A stretch of 64,000 nt of DNA from Poteriospumella lacustris (GCA_008000375.1 SMOI01000032.1:120968-184967); one strand, 5' to 3'. Counted from the stretch's first letter, positions 20,247-31,630 are shown. Notes: generated by a model from the sequence alone, not told the origin. Made by a program: numbers and translations.

Positions 20247-20710
20247 ATTAGGTGAGATACTCACGTAGCATTCTTCAGGTCGGGCAGCGATAGTTTTATT
20301 TTTGGTTTTTATTTCCCACATTTTTGCATTCCTTCGTCATTGTAAATGTCTCCCTAAATACGAGTTGGAGTGAGAACATCTGACCCCATGACCTTGTATG
20401 CCACACAGAACCACTGCGATAGGACGCACAATGAAGCCCGTACACACAATGCCCGTAGCGACGTAGCGAGTAGCGACGTTGTGACGTCAGAGTATCGTCA
20501 TCATCATGTACAAAACGCGTTTTTGGAGCAGACTTCAAAGAGAAAAGTGCGTTTTTCAGTCACGTGCGTACTTCTAATCTGTTGCCACTCTTCACTCGAA
20601 AGCTGGTCACATTCCATCTTTTGTGCGATATATCTGACCTCAACACATATTTTTTTGGTATACCAGACACTGTTGTGACCCATGGAGAGAGAAATCGTCA
20701 GGATAGATTA
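20247..20710. other. Intergenic spacer
   Basis: 464 bases between same-strand genes. It contains GTAGCGACGTAGCGAGTAGC-like repeats at about 20455-20480, then GTGACGTCAG, a CRE-like palindrome of the sort bZIP factors bind; the downstream gene encodes a bZIP protein. Function unproven. Confidence 0.35.
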
Positions 20711-22098
20711 ATGATTCCGAAAATTTTTGTCAGCGATGGGGCGTTTCCTCAGTTTGCGGCGTCATTTGGCATTACACCAGGCTTAGTGCGAGCTGATTTG
20801 GCTGGTCATCCTCCATCTATCACCCCGAATGGAATTGAAATTGCTCCAAATGCCAATATTGAGACAATTCTTCAAGTGCACCGACGAAAGATGCTGCGTC
20901 GAGCTGCCAATCGCAGGTCCGCGCAGTTATCGAGAGCTAGAAAGAAGGTAAACTTGACCTTGATACTTCAGTATTCTTCGAGTCGGTGTTATATGGGAGG
21001 CATATCTGCAGGCGCACTTGGAGGAACTCAAGACAGAGAACTCTCGCTTGCAAAGAATGGTCGACATTCTCGATTCACAGCCAGAGTTAGTGTTTTGCGT
21101 CACGACGTCGGGCAAACTGACGTATGTGTCTGAGCGCACAATAAACTTCATCAAAATCAATCTCACAACGGAAGACTCTGACGAAGATCCCACTCATATC
21201 AACCAGATTTTGACGAAGGACTCTGTCGACAGTGTCATCGAGACTATCGCCAAACTGCAAAAACACACTCAAACCCCGACAAGTGACACGGACTTGAACA
21301 TGCTCTTCGCAATCAAGGTTCGTGGACCCTTCTCGTCTGCTCTCTGAATCATCTTATTGTGCTAAACGATTGTTTCTTTAGGAGGTTTATTTCCATGATA
21401 CCTTCGGTCATCCGGTGATGGGTTATCTGAGATGTTCAAAAGTTCATCGACGAACATCACTTCATGATTTGCAAAGCACCGACAGCATAGAGAAAGTCGC
21501 CACCATGGGGTCTCATTCAAGTTCTGCTGCTGGAGGATCGAAAGAGACTGGTCCAGCATCTAAAAAGCTGAAGAAGAACAACGGTTCAGCTAGCAGTTCT
21601 ACCGCCCCCTCAGTCTCCGGAGACAAACAACAAAAGGAAGAACCATCATCAGGATGGAATCTATCAAACTTCAAAATGCTGGCTGATTATGCGTCAGCTT
21701 TCACGGAGGAGGACGGAAGAGATACCCACCCAGCGAACAGCACTTCCACAAGTTCGGTGGCTATCACGGAATCGAACAAATCGGGAGAAGCTTCTCCAGC
21801 CAAAGCGGATGCCGACGAGGAAGAGTATGTATGTGTCATTCGAACGACGGACAACTGCTTCATTCAGTATCGATCACACAGCGATCTGCTCCTGTTTTCC
21901 TCCGTGGTCCCTTCAAGCAATGGCCACCTCTACGATTTGCGAACATCGATCGCTGGTGACAGACATTCGCGAGGAGGAGACAATGATAGTCCATCGGACT
22001 CCAATGGGAATGCACAATCAGAGACATCAGGGCAGCAAAAGACGGGGACATCGTCCGAAACTGGCTCAGATGACAATATAATTGAGGAAGATACGTGA
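20711..22098 (+). CDS. bZIP-PAS transcription factor
   Basis: Three exons, 20711-20947, 21012-21317 and 21382-22098, give 419 aa with phase-0 introns. The first in-frame ATG is 20711. The basic region RRKMLRRAANRRSAQLSRAR carries the N-x(7)-R DNA contact pattern (NRRSAQLSR) and runs across intron 1 into a short leucine zipper (HLEELKTENSRLQRMVDIL). A PAS domain follows (LVFCVTTSGKLTYVSE ... EVYFHDTFGHPVMGYLRC), split by intron 2. The LOV cysteine motif NCRFLQ is absent, so this is not an aureochrome photoreceptor; the PAS ligand is unknown. The C-terminal half is Ser/Glu-rich with a short conserved-looking island (EEYVCVIRTTDNCFIQYRS) that may be part of a second PAS-like strand set. bZIP-PAS proteins are typical of stramenopiles. 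Confidence 0.88.
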
Positions 22099-22484
22099 TA
22101 TTGATTGCGTCATAACGACATCTTCCCCCTATTGATGATTGATCCGTACCTGATTGATTTTTACCAGCAAATATTGGCTTTTTGTTATTCGTTTTGTAGC
22201 AACCACGCCCTTGTATATACCGTCTTGATTAATGCCTCATTCATTCCCAGTTGCTCCATAGTCCCGCACTGGTTCGGCACTTTTGCGGATTTCCGTAATA
22301 GTTTGCCCACAATTTAATTGAAAAGCGAAACGACTGCACAGTCAGCAGCAGCAGGTGCATTCGGTTTTGGCGATCCAATCATCGCTGGCGGAAGAAAGTA
22401 AAAAGTGTCGCTCAAACTCATTTTCTATTCTCCTGCCTTTTACTTTTACCATTCTAGAGCAACCCCCTATTGAGCGTTTGCACG
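22099..22484. other. Intergenic spacer
   Basis: 386 bases between same-strand genes. AT-rich 3' UTR-like sequence, then the 5' region of the RRM gene. Nothing else seen. Confidence 0.35.
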
Positions 22485-23586
22485 ATGGATCAATCTTGGG
22501 ACAATCAGTCGTTTCAAACCATTTCATCTGCGGCTTCATTGACGAACACCGCTCCATCCACTTCCAGATTTTCTCGTTCGCAGCGATCACCGTCTCCTCC
22601 TCCATTTGGACTTGACTTCGATCCATGGGCTTCAAATTCAAGCAGAGCATCAACAGCGTCGTCCACTGCTCGATCTACCGCCAGCCGGGGATTTAGAGAT
22701 GGAGGACCAAAGGAATCGCGATTGAAAAGGGTGGCGTTCTTGTCTATGACAAAGGAAGTTGATCATCTTTTCCCTGTGAAGATCAAGAAGGTTGGAAAAA
22801 ACGTTTCGGCAGAAAAAATCGCGCAAGATATGTCCCAATATGGAGAAGTTGGAGATGTCTATGTGCCTATAAGCCATACAACGTTACAACCCACTGGTGG
22901 CTTCGCAGTTGTTAGATTTACCAGTCGCGATGCAGTTGATCGACTGCTAGAGGAGGAAGAGCAACATGTTCCGCATCAAATTAATGGCGAGCCAGTCGTA
23001 GTAGCGCCAGTTTCTCCTCAGCGATCATTCTTCAGCACAGGAACTGGATTCCACGGCATTTGTAATGTCCCTGTGGATGACGGTACTTACATTAGAGGCA
23101 TGCCGATCCCCGAGCAAAATATTCCTCTGAGCTCATGCTTATCTCGAAGTGGATATCCGTGGGGCTCTGTTCGTGAACTGAAATTCCTCGCTCCTCATGC
23201 ACCCGTTGAAAAGCTGGACGGTTTCGCCCTGAAGGTGATGAATCTGCCTCATCACTTGACGTAAGTTCTGCATGAATGGTGATGATTGACGTAAGTTTTA
23301 TCTTTTTTTTTGTTTTTGATTGTATAGTGAGGAGCAGCTTTATCATTATTTCGCTCGATTCGGCGAAGTACTGTCAGTCAGCTGCCCAAAGCCAATCCTG
23401 GTGGTGGAAAAGGTCGCCGATTCCAACTGTGGTGTGTGTTGGGTGAAGTACGAAGATAAAAGAGACATGGAGAAGGCCTACAAAGCCATTTGCAAAGGTG
23501 AAGTAGTTTTCGATGGGCGTGTTGTGGAAGCCAAGGCCGCGAAGCCGAATTACTGGCCAACCGAAGAAACCCGCCGGTATTATTAA
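22485..23586 (+). CDS. RNA-binding protein with two RRM-like domains
   Basis: Exons 22485-23260 and 23328-23586 give 344 aa; the first ATG in frame is 22485 (MDQSWDNQ). The N-terminus (1-80) is Ser/Arg/Pro-rich. RRM-like domain 1 covers about 95-190, with VKIKKVGKNVSAEKIAQDM and GGFAVVRFTSRDAVDRL in place of RNP2 and RNP1. Domain 2 covers about 250-335, with ALKVMNLPHHLTEEQLYHYF and GVCWVKYEDKRDMEKAY. A conserved-looking linker (GICNVPVDDGTYIRGMPIPE) lies between them. The last residues are Tyr/Arg (RRYY). Possible roles are splicing or mRNA handling; I cannot name an orthologue. The intron has two copies of the donor sequence TTGACGTAAGTT 30 nt apart; only the first keeps the frame. Confidence 0.75.
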
Positions 23587-24212
23587 TGTATATATGTAGG
23601 TTTCCGTAGACGAAAGCTATCATCATATGTGGCGGTGTTCTTCGTGCATTGTTTGGTGTTGTATGAATTTATGTTGGTGGTGTGCAAGGTGTTCTGCTGT
23701 GTATTCTTTTTTTACGTGGTGTATGTTTGTTTTCATGTTGACTCCTGGATGAAGATTTCATGGATCTTCGCGGGACGTTAGATTTCTCTTTGTGTCATGC
23801 TTTGCCTTCCTTCCTGTCGGATTATTGGTTTCTTTACTCACTGGTTTATGCAGTTCGATGTTACCTGTATTCATGTGTGAGGGAATACGATGCCAGTTAA
23901 AGAGTGTCTACAATTACTGCTGTCTCATCCAGTGCGTTAACCGTCAAGCAATGTCTTCAGACTGTCGGAGTGTTCTGAGTGCAACAGACCTTGGTCTGGG
24001 GTCGTTTGCGATGGTCTGCGTATCTAGCAGCCCCACAGCAGCGCACCGCAACCAGCGAGTTCTTGGTGTTCCACCTTCTTCTAGTTGTTGTTTTGCACAG
24101 GACATATTCAGAAAGGAACTGCAATCTGTCCGAGTTTCTGTTGGAAAAGGAAACATTCTGCAGACTCATTCTATTTGTGGTGGTTCGAAAGTATCGAAGA
24201 AACCATACGAAA
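23587..24212. other. Intergenic spacer upstream of TYW1
   Basis: 626 bases, T- and G-rich in the first half (3' UTR-like). A 168-codon plus frame (23792-24298) and a minus frame overlap it without family features; not called. Confidence 0.35.
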
Positions 24213-26546
24213 ATGAGTTCTCGGAAACCCTGGGTCAACGTGTTGGCCTTTGCCCTTGTGACAGTCACCGGTGTAATTGTTTTCAAAGCTCTGCATGACC
24301 GTTTGAAAGTACAACCAAAAGATGTTAACGCGACTAAGAAGGAGCTCAAGGAACGCAAGCTCGATGAAATAGTCCCTGTATCAGGAGAGGAATTCCAAGG
24401 GTCTGTTCGTATTTTGTATGCATCGACCACTGGAACTGCCCGCCAGTTTGCGACTACGTTGTTCAAACACATGGGGAAGAAGTGCCCCGTGCGAATTGAA
24501 GTATCTGACTTGCAATCATACAACGAAGAGCTGCTACAAAAAGAGGACATTGTTATCTTCATCTGCTCTACCTGGGAAGGCGGTGTCCCCCCGAAGTCGG
24601 CGGAGCGCTTCTTCGATTGGTTGCAAGAACAAGCGTACGATTTCCGCGTCAGCAAGGATTACCTTGCTAATGTGAAATTTGCCGTCTTTGGCTTGGGTGG
24701 CGCAATCTACGGCAAGAACTTCGCCAAATTCGTACGTCATCACCTCTTTGCCGCCTCTGCCTTACTTGTTTGTAACTCGTTGTCTTCTCTTTGGTTGCGA
24801 ATCTAAAAAAAAAAACAGGGTAAGGACATTGACGAGTGCATGGAACGCCTCGGAGCGAACCGATTGGAACAGTACACTCGAGGCGATGACCAGACCAGCC
24901 TGGAGCAAATCTTCTACAAGTGGAACTCGCGCATCGTGAAGCACGTGCAAGACGCTTACGGTGCCATTGCGAATGAGTATCCTTCGAGTGAGAAAGCCAA
25001 GAAGGTTAACAAGAAGGATACTGGCAAACAAGGTACCAGTGGTGACGCGGGAGCCTGCTGTGGTGGTAGCAGCAAAAAGGAAGGCGATGACAACGCTGGC
25101 GGAGGATGCTGCTCCTCCAACAAGAAGCCTGACGACAAGACTGGCGCTGCAACGAATCGTTTTGAGGATGCCGACGACGATGACGAACTGGATGAAGAAG
25201 ATCAGCTGAACAACGCCTTTGTCACTGCCGACGAAGGTCTCGTGGACATGGAAGAGATGGGCAATGCGATGCATGCAGCGCAGAAGGAAAAGCTGGCTCA
25301 ATTGCGGGACAGTGCGCCACGTGAAATGGTGACGAAGCTTCAGTACAAAGCATTGACGAAAGAAGGCTACAAAATCATTGGAAGCCATTCCGCGGTCAAG
25401 ATTTGCCGATGGACAAAGCACCAGCTGCGAGGTCGTGGCGGTTGCTACAAGCACAGTTTCTATGGAATCACTTCGTACCAGTGCATGGAAGCGACACCGA
25501 GCTTAGCCTGTGCCAACAAGTGTGTCTTCTGCTGGAGACATCACAAGAATCCGGTGGGAACGGAGTGGCGTTGGAAAGAGGACGGTCCCGAGTTCATTGT
25601 GGAGGAGGCCATTCGCCTGCATGTCAACATGATTCATCAATTGAAAGGTGTCCCCGGCGTGCAACCTGAGCGCTTCCTGGCCGCACATACGGTGAAGCAC
25701 TGCGCTCTTTCGTTGGTGGGTGAACCGATCATGTATCCTCGCATCAACGAAATGGTCAAGGCGCTGCATGATCGTGGTATTTCCTCGTTTTTGGTGACCA
25801 ATGCGCAGTTCCCTGATCGTATCCAGCAATTGGACCCGGTGACGCAGCTCTATGTCTCCGTTGATGCGGCGAGCAAGGAATCGCTGAAGGCTGTCGATCG
25901 CCCATTGTTCAAAGATTTCTGGGAGCGCTTCTTGTCGTGTTTGAAGGCGATTCAAGAGAAGCAACAGCGCACGGTGTTCCGCCTCACGCTGGTCAAGTCC
26001 TACAACATGGACGAAGTGGATGGCTACGCGCAACTGATCGAGGAAGGAACCCCCGACTTCATTGAAATCAAGGCAGTTACGTATTGTGGTAAATCCGACG
26101 CCTCGAATCTCACCATGGAGAATGTGCCGTGGCACGAGGAGGTGTGCAACTTCGGCGAGGCGATTTGCCGGCGGTTGGCGGAGCGTCAGCGGTTGCCCGG
26201 TGCCGTCACGTACAACATGGCCACGGAGCATGCTCATTCCTGTTGTATTTTGATTGCTCGCGAGGACAAGTTCAAGGTGGATGGAGAGTGGTGGACTTGG
26301 ATTGACTACGATGCGTTCAACCGCTTGATTCAAGACTACTACGCGTCGGGCAAGACGAAGACTTTCCGCAGTGAAGATTACCGCGCGAAGACTCCAGACT
26401 GGGCTGTGTATCAGTCGAAGGAGCGTGGATTCGATCCTATTGAGAAGCGGTGGTATCGTAAATCATCACAGGCCACGAGTGCGGCCGTATCGGTTATCGG
26501 TGCGGGCGAACCCGACGCGGACGTAGATGACGACGGCCGCAACTAA
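24213..26546 (+). CDS. TYW1: tRNA 4-demethylwyosine synthase TYW1 (flavodoxin / radical SAM)
   Basis: Exons 24213-24731 and 24819-26546 give 748 aa. Residues 9-27 form a membrane anchor (VLAFALVTVTGVIVFKAL). A flavodoxin-like FMN domain follows (about 65-230: ILYASTTGTARQFA, FICSTWEGGVPP, FAVFGLGGAIYG). An acidic linker of about 100 residues contains two unusual CC pairs (GACCGG, GGCCSS) and a run DADDDDELDEED. The radical SAM core has CANKCVFC, the CxxxCxxC ligand set for the 4Fe-4S cluster, then LVGEPIMYP and VSVDAASKESL. TYW1 makes the tricyclic ring of wybutosine in tRNA-Phe at the ER surface in eukaryotes. Length and order match the eukaryotic form. The Asp/Gly tail after the tyrosine-rich C-terminus is not conserved. 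Confidence 0.94.
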
Positions 26547-26804
26547 AGTGGTGCTTCTTTTTCTCCCTTGTTATTCTCAATGAACTACTCTTCACCACAT
26601 TTTGCTGTCGAAGCAAGGAAAGGGCGTATCCACTAAAAAATATATATATATCTATTCACCTGTAATCCCCACACCTCTCACACGTCAAGTTATCGCCATT
26701 TGTCGAGACTGCTCCCTTCGTCTTCACCGTCACACCGTCGAGTGTCACAGACTTTGTGCGATCTGGGCAACACTGAGCGCAAAGATTCAGCGACGACGAG
26801 ATCG

Positions 26805-26820
26805 CAGGGCTGGCAGCGAC
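26805..26820 (+). repeat. Left terminal inverted repeat of the hAT-type element
   Basis: CAGGGCTGGCAGCGAC, identical to the reverse complement of 29608-29623. It is followed by several GCGAC units and a hairpin whose 10-bp arms are 26832-26841 and 26862-26871. Confidence 0.93.
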
Positions 26821-27797
26821 GCGCGACTTTAGGCGACGCGACCGGCGCGACGCGACTCGCGTCGCGTCGCCTTTGCACTGGGAAAACGCGACTTTTTGTA
26901 CACAGCCAACGCAGATTACACAGAATTAAGGAACCGTTGACCGCTGTACTTTGTGCTTTACGCAACGTGTAATGTGTAATGGCTGATGGCAGATGTAAGA
27001 AATAGTGCACCTTCTCAGTTCAGTACGGTGTCAACAGTTGGCAAAAGAAACATCGTGAACCTCCAAAACGTCCTAAATCAGAACTAAATTGGACGACATT
27101 TACGTATTCGACCGCAAAGTAAGCGTTAAACGAGGTTGTGTTGAGGTCCGAGCACTTCGTACCGATTGCCACCCAGAGAAATGTCGGCAGTGTATCGCCA
27201 TTTTGGCCTCTTCTAGAGCAACCTCCATCGTTTACGCTTTACTGTGATGCAGAAAAGGGCTCAGTGGGCGCAGTTTCTGTGAAATATATCGTAGTATGCA
27301 TTGATGAGGCAAACCAAATGGAGGGTTGCACATTTTTCGAACTTTTTCATCCAGATTTCGCCATCCTATTGAACCAATTTGATATTAATCAACACGAACT
27401 GCCCGCAATAACATTATAATATGTTCGTTGATCATGCGATGGTAAAGTATCTTGGAGAATTACTTTGTCTTGAGGCTGAAATACGGAGCCGAAGACGACC
27501 ATGTCCGGCGACCTCAGTTTCGTTGATCGATTAGAAAGTCATCAATTAAGTTAGAAAAAGGTAGAAAAACGTGTAAGCATGTTTATCATGGATAATTGAG
27601 TCAACGACAATGAAAATTACATTTTTCTAACAGAATTCTCGTGAGTTATAATACAAAAACAGGCGAAATTTTCGATGTCCAACTTTTTGCGTACCGTAGA
27701 TCTGCCAGAACTTTCGTAATATCCATCAGAAAAGCGAGATTCCCATTTCATTCGATGCACCACATGTTATACAATAGATTGTAATTATTTTTCCGGG

Positions 27798-29170
27798 TTA
27801 TACATCAGCAAGGCGATAGAAGAGAGCGAAAAGACAATGAAATTGGCAAGTCCCAGGGTGCGCTGTCACCAAACACGGCGGAAGAGCACCACCCGAGGCC
27901 ACATGGTGTGCGCATATTCCTAGCCGCATTGTTAATGTAGGTCTTGTTCCAGTCGAATGGAGGATTGGAAGTCGGGGGTGTGTCCTGTGTTCCGGGCAGT
28001 GCAGCAAGGAACCAACGACGTGTGGTAGACGAGCCACCGCCGTCTCCACCGCCGCCGTCGTTGGTCGCAACCCCCATCCCATCCCCACCGCCTCGCCGAC
28101 CTTCATCACGACCATCGACTGCGTCGCTGCCAATGTGATGGACGATGTGCTGCTGTCGTAGCCTATTGATGGGCCTGTTTGAGTGCGGCGCGAGGACGCT
28201 GTGTACCCCAAGGGTACCACCAACGGCCGCAGTGTCGCACTGACGACTCGATGCGGCACCATCGCCACATGCGACGCTTCCTCTTGAACCGGTTGCACAA
28301 TCGCAGCAGCCATCACGGCGCCCTCCTCAGCGCCATCGTTGGTCCCGGTGCCTCAATCCACCACAACGTCGACGACGACGTCCCCACCGCCGCCAGTCTG
28401 CGACCAGCGCCGCTGAGCGATACGTTGCTATCGGTACCACCATTGCACCACCATCGCCGCTGCTGAAGCCCGACAGCACGGTGTGTTGCCGCGTCTCATC
28501 CTCGATGTCGGCCGCTGTCGGTCGCCCCACGACGCGAAGATGCAGCGGAGGGACCCAATGACGAAGGGTCGTCTGTCGGTACCAGTGCCAACGCCATTGC
28601 CGACACGTGCGCTCATCGCCTCGTCGACTATCGTCGTGAACATCGACCGCCTTGTCGCAAATGTGCTGGGACAATGCGCTGCAGCGCATCCCACTGAACA
28701 TCAGTGCGGCTGTCGACACACCGACGAACGAGGTCGGTGCGGCGACGGTTGCGCTCCTTCGCCAAATGCGACACGTCAGTAGACGGAACCAGCACGGCTG
28801 CCGATCGGGCTGTCGAAGAGCACGCCGATGATCAGCGTCGCAACGACGGGCAATCAGGGGAGTCCGGTGTCGCATTGGTCACCCGGTCTCGACTTCAGCT
28901 GGAATGCGGGTGTCAGGCCTGCTCCAGCGAGCAAACGTCGTGAGCAAGATCTTGCCGCTGCCGCAAACTTTCGTCGATGATAAGGAGGTGGTTTGCACTG
29001 GGGCAGTGCACGCAGACTGGGGACACACGGCATGGACGACCGTCGTTCGGCGGCGGAGCGACTGGCCGGCGCCGTGCTCACGAGAGGCGTCGCCGAGCTG
29101 CTCGAGCGTGCGAGGCTGCACATCACATATTATGAACATGGAATGTGGAAACGTTCACAACTGGCTTACA
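27798..29170. other. GC-rich interior of the transposon, unassigned coding potential
   Basis: This part of the element is clearly richer in G+C than the AT-rich part before it (26,900-27,790). Long open frames occur on both strands, for example minus 28875-28327 and 28316-27798, but they shift frame and show no recognisable family. Candidate explanations are captured host DNA, a decayed gene with frameshifts, or plain GC-rich sequence with few stops. I do not call a gene. Confidence 0.5.
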
Positions 29171-29607
29171 ATGTACTGTGGGCATCATGCTCTTCGGAAC
29201 AACAGGTCGGACGACGGATGTTTTTGCAAGTTATCTTTTGGACCATAGGTTTTCTTTCAACCACTTTGGACCATATCTTCATCCAAAACCCTTTGATAAT
29301 TGGGCTGCTATATCTCTCGATGAATGGATGCTCACAAACCGTGCTCATTCTCCTCGAAGGACTCCAACAAGAACGTGGAGATCAACCGTCGTTGGTCCGG
29401 TCGTTGGTTGATTGACTCGGAGCAAATTTGTAACGGTTCGGTCGCAGGATGTCGCGTGTGATGTCGCGTGTGATGTCGCGCGTGGTAGCGCAGTTGTCGC
29501 GTCGGTCGCGCGAAGTCGCGTCGGTCGCGTCCGAAGTTGTCGCGGCGCGATCGCCTGTCGCGTTTCGCGACAAAAAGTCGCGTCGCGTCGCGTCGGTCGT
29601 TTCAGAA

Positions 29608-29623
29608 GTCGCTGCCAGCCCTG
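29608..29623 (-). repeat. Right terminal inverted repeat of the hAT-type element
   Basis: Reverse complement of the left terminal repeat, no mismatch. About a dozen GTCGC motifs fill 29440-29612, including three tandem 12-bp units (ATGTCGCGTGTG and variants) at about 29449-29485. Confidence 0.93.
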
Positions 29624-29767
29624 CGAGATCGACGATCGCTGCAACAAAGAAGCGATTGTTGATATCAACGAAAGGAAATAGCACTGCGAGGTGCAAGTGG
29701 AATACCGACACAAGCACAACGATTGACATTCATTGGTGTGTTTGTGCATCGTCGTACAGATACCACC

Positions 29768-31074
29768 ATGGCAAGAGCGAATCTGAACTTGAAGCAGGAG
29801 GTGGTTGACGCTTTTGTCAACTCCCAAGATGATCAATCTGTGCGGTTGATTGTGGTCAAGATTCGCGAGGAGGACTTGGTTTTGGATTCCATCATCAGTA
29901 AAGTTGGAAACGCACAAGAAGACTTCAGTGGCATCCTTCCACAACAGTTCCGCAATGACACTGCCAGCTTTGGTTTGTTCCGTATCAGCGATGAAGTCAC
30001 CAGCGGCGCACAATGGGCACTCATTGCCTGGGTCCCTGATGGTTGCCGTGTTCGCGATAAAATGCTTTATTCTAGTTCACGTGAGGATCTTCGTAGAGGC
30101 CTGGGACTTGGCTACTTCAAATTTGAGTACAGCGCGAGCCTGGAGGCTGATTTCGTGTGGAAAGCCTTCATCGACAGCCAAGTCCGAAACAACACGGAAG
30201 ATATTCTCACAGAAACCGAGCGATTGATCCTTGAAGAAAAGGTGCGTCGATTTTTGAGGCGAATCGTTTTGCGTGTCGCGTAGTCGTTAACAGTCTCTGT
30301 CAATGTACGATAGACTCTTTCGCAAGCAGAGAGCGGATCATCGAAGGCAACGGCGTTGGGGGTTATTCCCTTCGCGGTTGATACAACGGTCCACACTGCG
30401 TGGGATGAATTTGTACAAGGAAAAGTAAATTGGATCTCATTGACGTTGTCGGGGGAATCGGTGCAACTGGAAAGCAGCCAACAGGTCACCGTCGAGCAGA
30501 ACCTCAGTACGGTCGCGCGGGCGGACATTGCATCGTAAGAGCTGCGTAGACGCATTCTGAAAGGTGTTTTTCTTTATCATCGGTTGTGTCTTGATTCGTG
30601 TCGCAGATTCGTCGCAGTGAAGCTGAACTCCTCCAGCGGGGTGCCCACGTCCTTTTTCGTGTTCTGTTGCCCCGAAGACGTCCCGATTCGCGCCAAGATG
30701 ATGATGTCGTCTGCGAAGGTACCGCCCCCACAGGACCATTGTTTTCTCGCTTTTTCATTGCTTTCTTTAAACACGTTCGTTGTTGTTAGGCGACCGTTCT
30801 GGGATCGGCGAAGGAGCACAACGCCAATTTCGACAGGTGCGTGCGTCATTCTCCCTCACGGTACTCCAGATGTGTTCTAATGTTAATGATTACTCTTCTT
30901 AGACTCCTCGAGACGAGAGACATCACAGACCTTGACTCTCTTGTCAAGGCGGAGCTGAACCCTGCCAGTGACAGTGCCGCTGCTACGTCTCAAGCACCTG
31001 CGGCCATTAGCAAGCCTACTCGCCCGGGAAAGGGACGTGCCAAAGTCGCCAAATTCCAAGCCGAAGAAGATTAA
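29768..31074 (+). CDS. TWF: Twinfilin (two ADF-homology domains)
   Basis: Five exons, 29768-30241, 30314-30534, 30607-30718, 30790-30836 and 30903-31074, give 341 aa, the usual twinfilin length. The start has a strong context (ACCACCATGG). ADF-H domain 1 covers about 4-140, with VRLIVVKIREEDLVLD, WALIAWVPDGCRVRDKMLYSS and EDLRRGLGL. Domain 2 covers about 175-315: VNWISLTLSGESVQL, SFFVFCCPEDVPIRAKMMMSSAK and LGSAKEHNANFD. The tail is basic (KPTRPGKGRAKVAKF), like the capping-protein and PIP2 binding tail of known twinfilins. Twinfilin sequesters ADP-actin monomers and caps or depolymerises filament ends. The hAT-type element sits in its upstream region and may carry or disturb promoter elements. 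Confidence 0.88.
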
Positions 31075-31630
31075 GTCCTCCTCCTGTGATATCTTGTCCT
31101 GTAATATCTTGCAGTATGGAGTACTCCCTTGTCTTGTTTGTCTGTCTTCTCATGTTGAGCCGCCGTAGAGTGTCGGCAGTGGTCGATGGGACTACCGACA
31201 GCCCCTGCCCCTCCTCCCCGCTGGAAAAGAGTCACAGCCATCTTGGATCTACAGAATACTGTGTTGCACGGTACTCTGTGGGGGCTGGGTCGCATGACGC
31301 GTACAGTACTGTAGTAGAAGGGCACACACAGCAGTAGTAGCACATGTACAGTAGTGGTCCACATACAGCAGAGTGGTACAAAGGGCTGCAGTGCTCCCCG
31401 AGGTTTACGGCCTACTTTGACGGTTTCGGAACGTCGCCGTCGCGATTCTCCTCTTAGTTTGGCGCCAATGCAGGTGCACCGCCTTGTTGCGCTCTGCCCC
31501 GTCGACCCGTGGAACGCTGCCCGTCCACGTGGAAAGCCGAATCTACTCGTGAACCTTGTCTAGCCATGCAGTGATGACCACACAATCACATAGTGGGTAT
31601 AGATCGACGTGTGAGTAGAGTGTTTCAGTC
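31075..31630. other. Intergenic spacer
   Basis: 556 bases between same-strand genes. Repeated ATCTTGTCCTGTAATATCTTGC-like units open it, and CAGTAGTAG/ACAGTACTG-like short repeats lie around 31300-31370. No gene or RNA recognised. Confidence 0.35.

Larger units (their letters stand above)
26797..29631. mobile_element. hAT-type DNA transposon with 8-bp target site duplication
   Basis: The element spans 26805-29623 (2,819 bp). Its ends are perfect 16-bp terminal inverted repeats: CAGGGCTGGCAGCGAC at 26805-26820 and the reverse complement at 29608-29623. The host octamer CGAGATCG lies directly outside both ends, at 26797-26804 and 29624-29631, as a direct repeat. An 8-bp duplication plus a TIR beginning CAGGG is the signature of the hAT superfamily. 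Inside each end are dense GCGAC/GTCGC subterminal repeats, as expected for transposase binding. I found no intact transposase and no hATC dimerisation motif, so it is probably non-autonomous or decayed. It lies between TYW1 and twinfilin, ending 145 bases before the twinfilin start codon. The perfect TIR and TSD suggest a fairly recent insertion. Confidence 0.92.

Noticed and set aside
20711-22098. Aureochrome (bZIP-LOV photoreceptor)
   Set aside because: The LOV cysteine motif NCRFLQ is missing from the PAS domain.
27138-27419. 93-codon plus frame inside the transposon
   Set aside because: Resembles no transposase or host family, and no splice partners were found.
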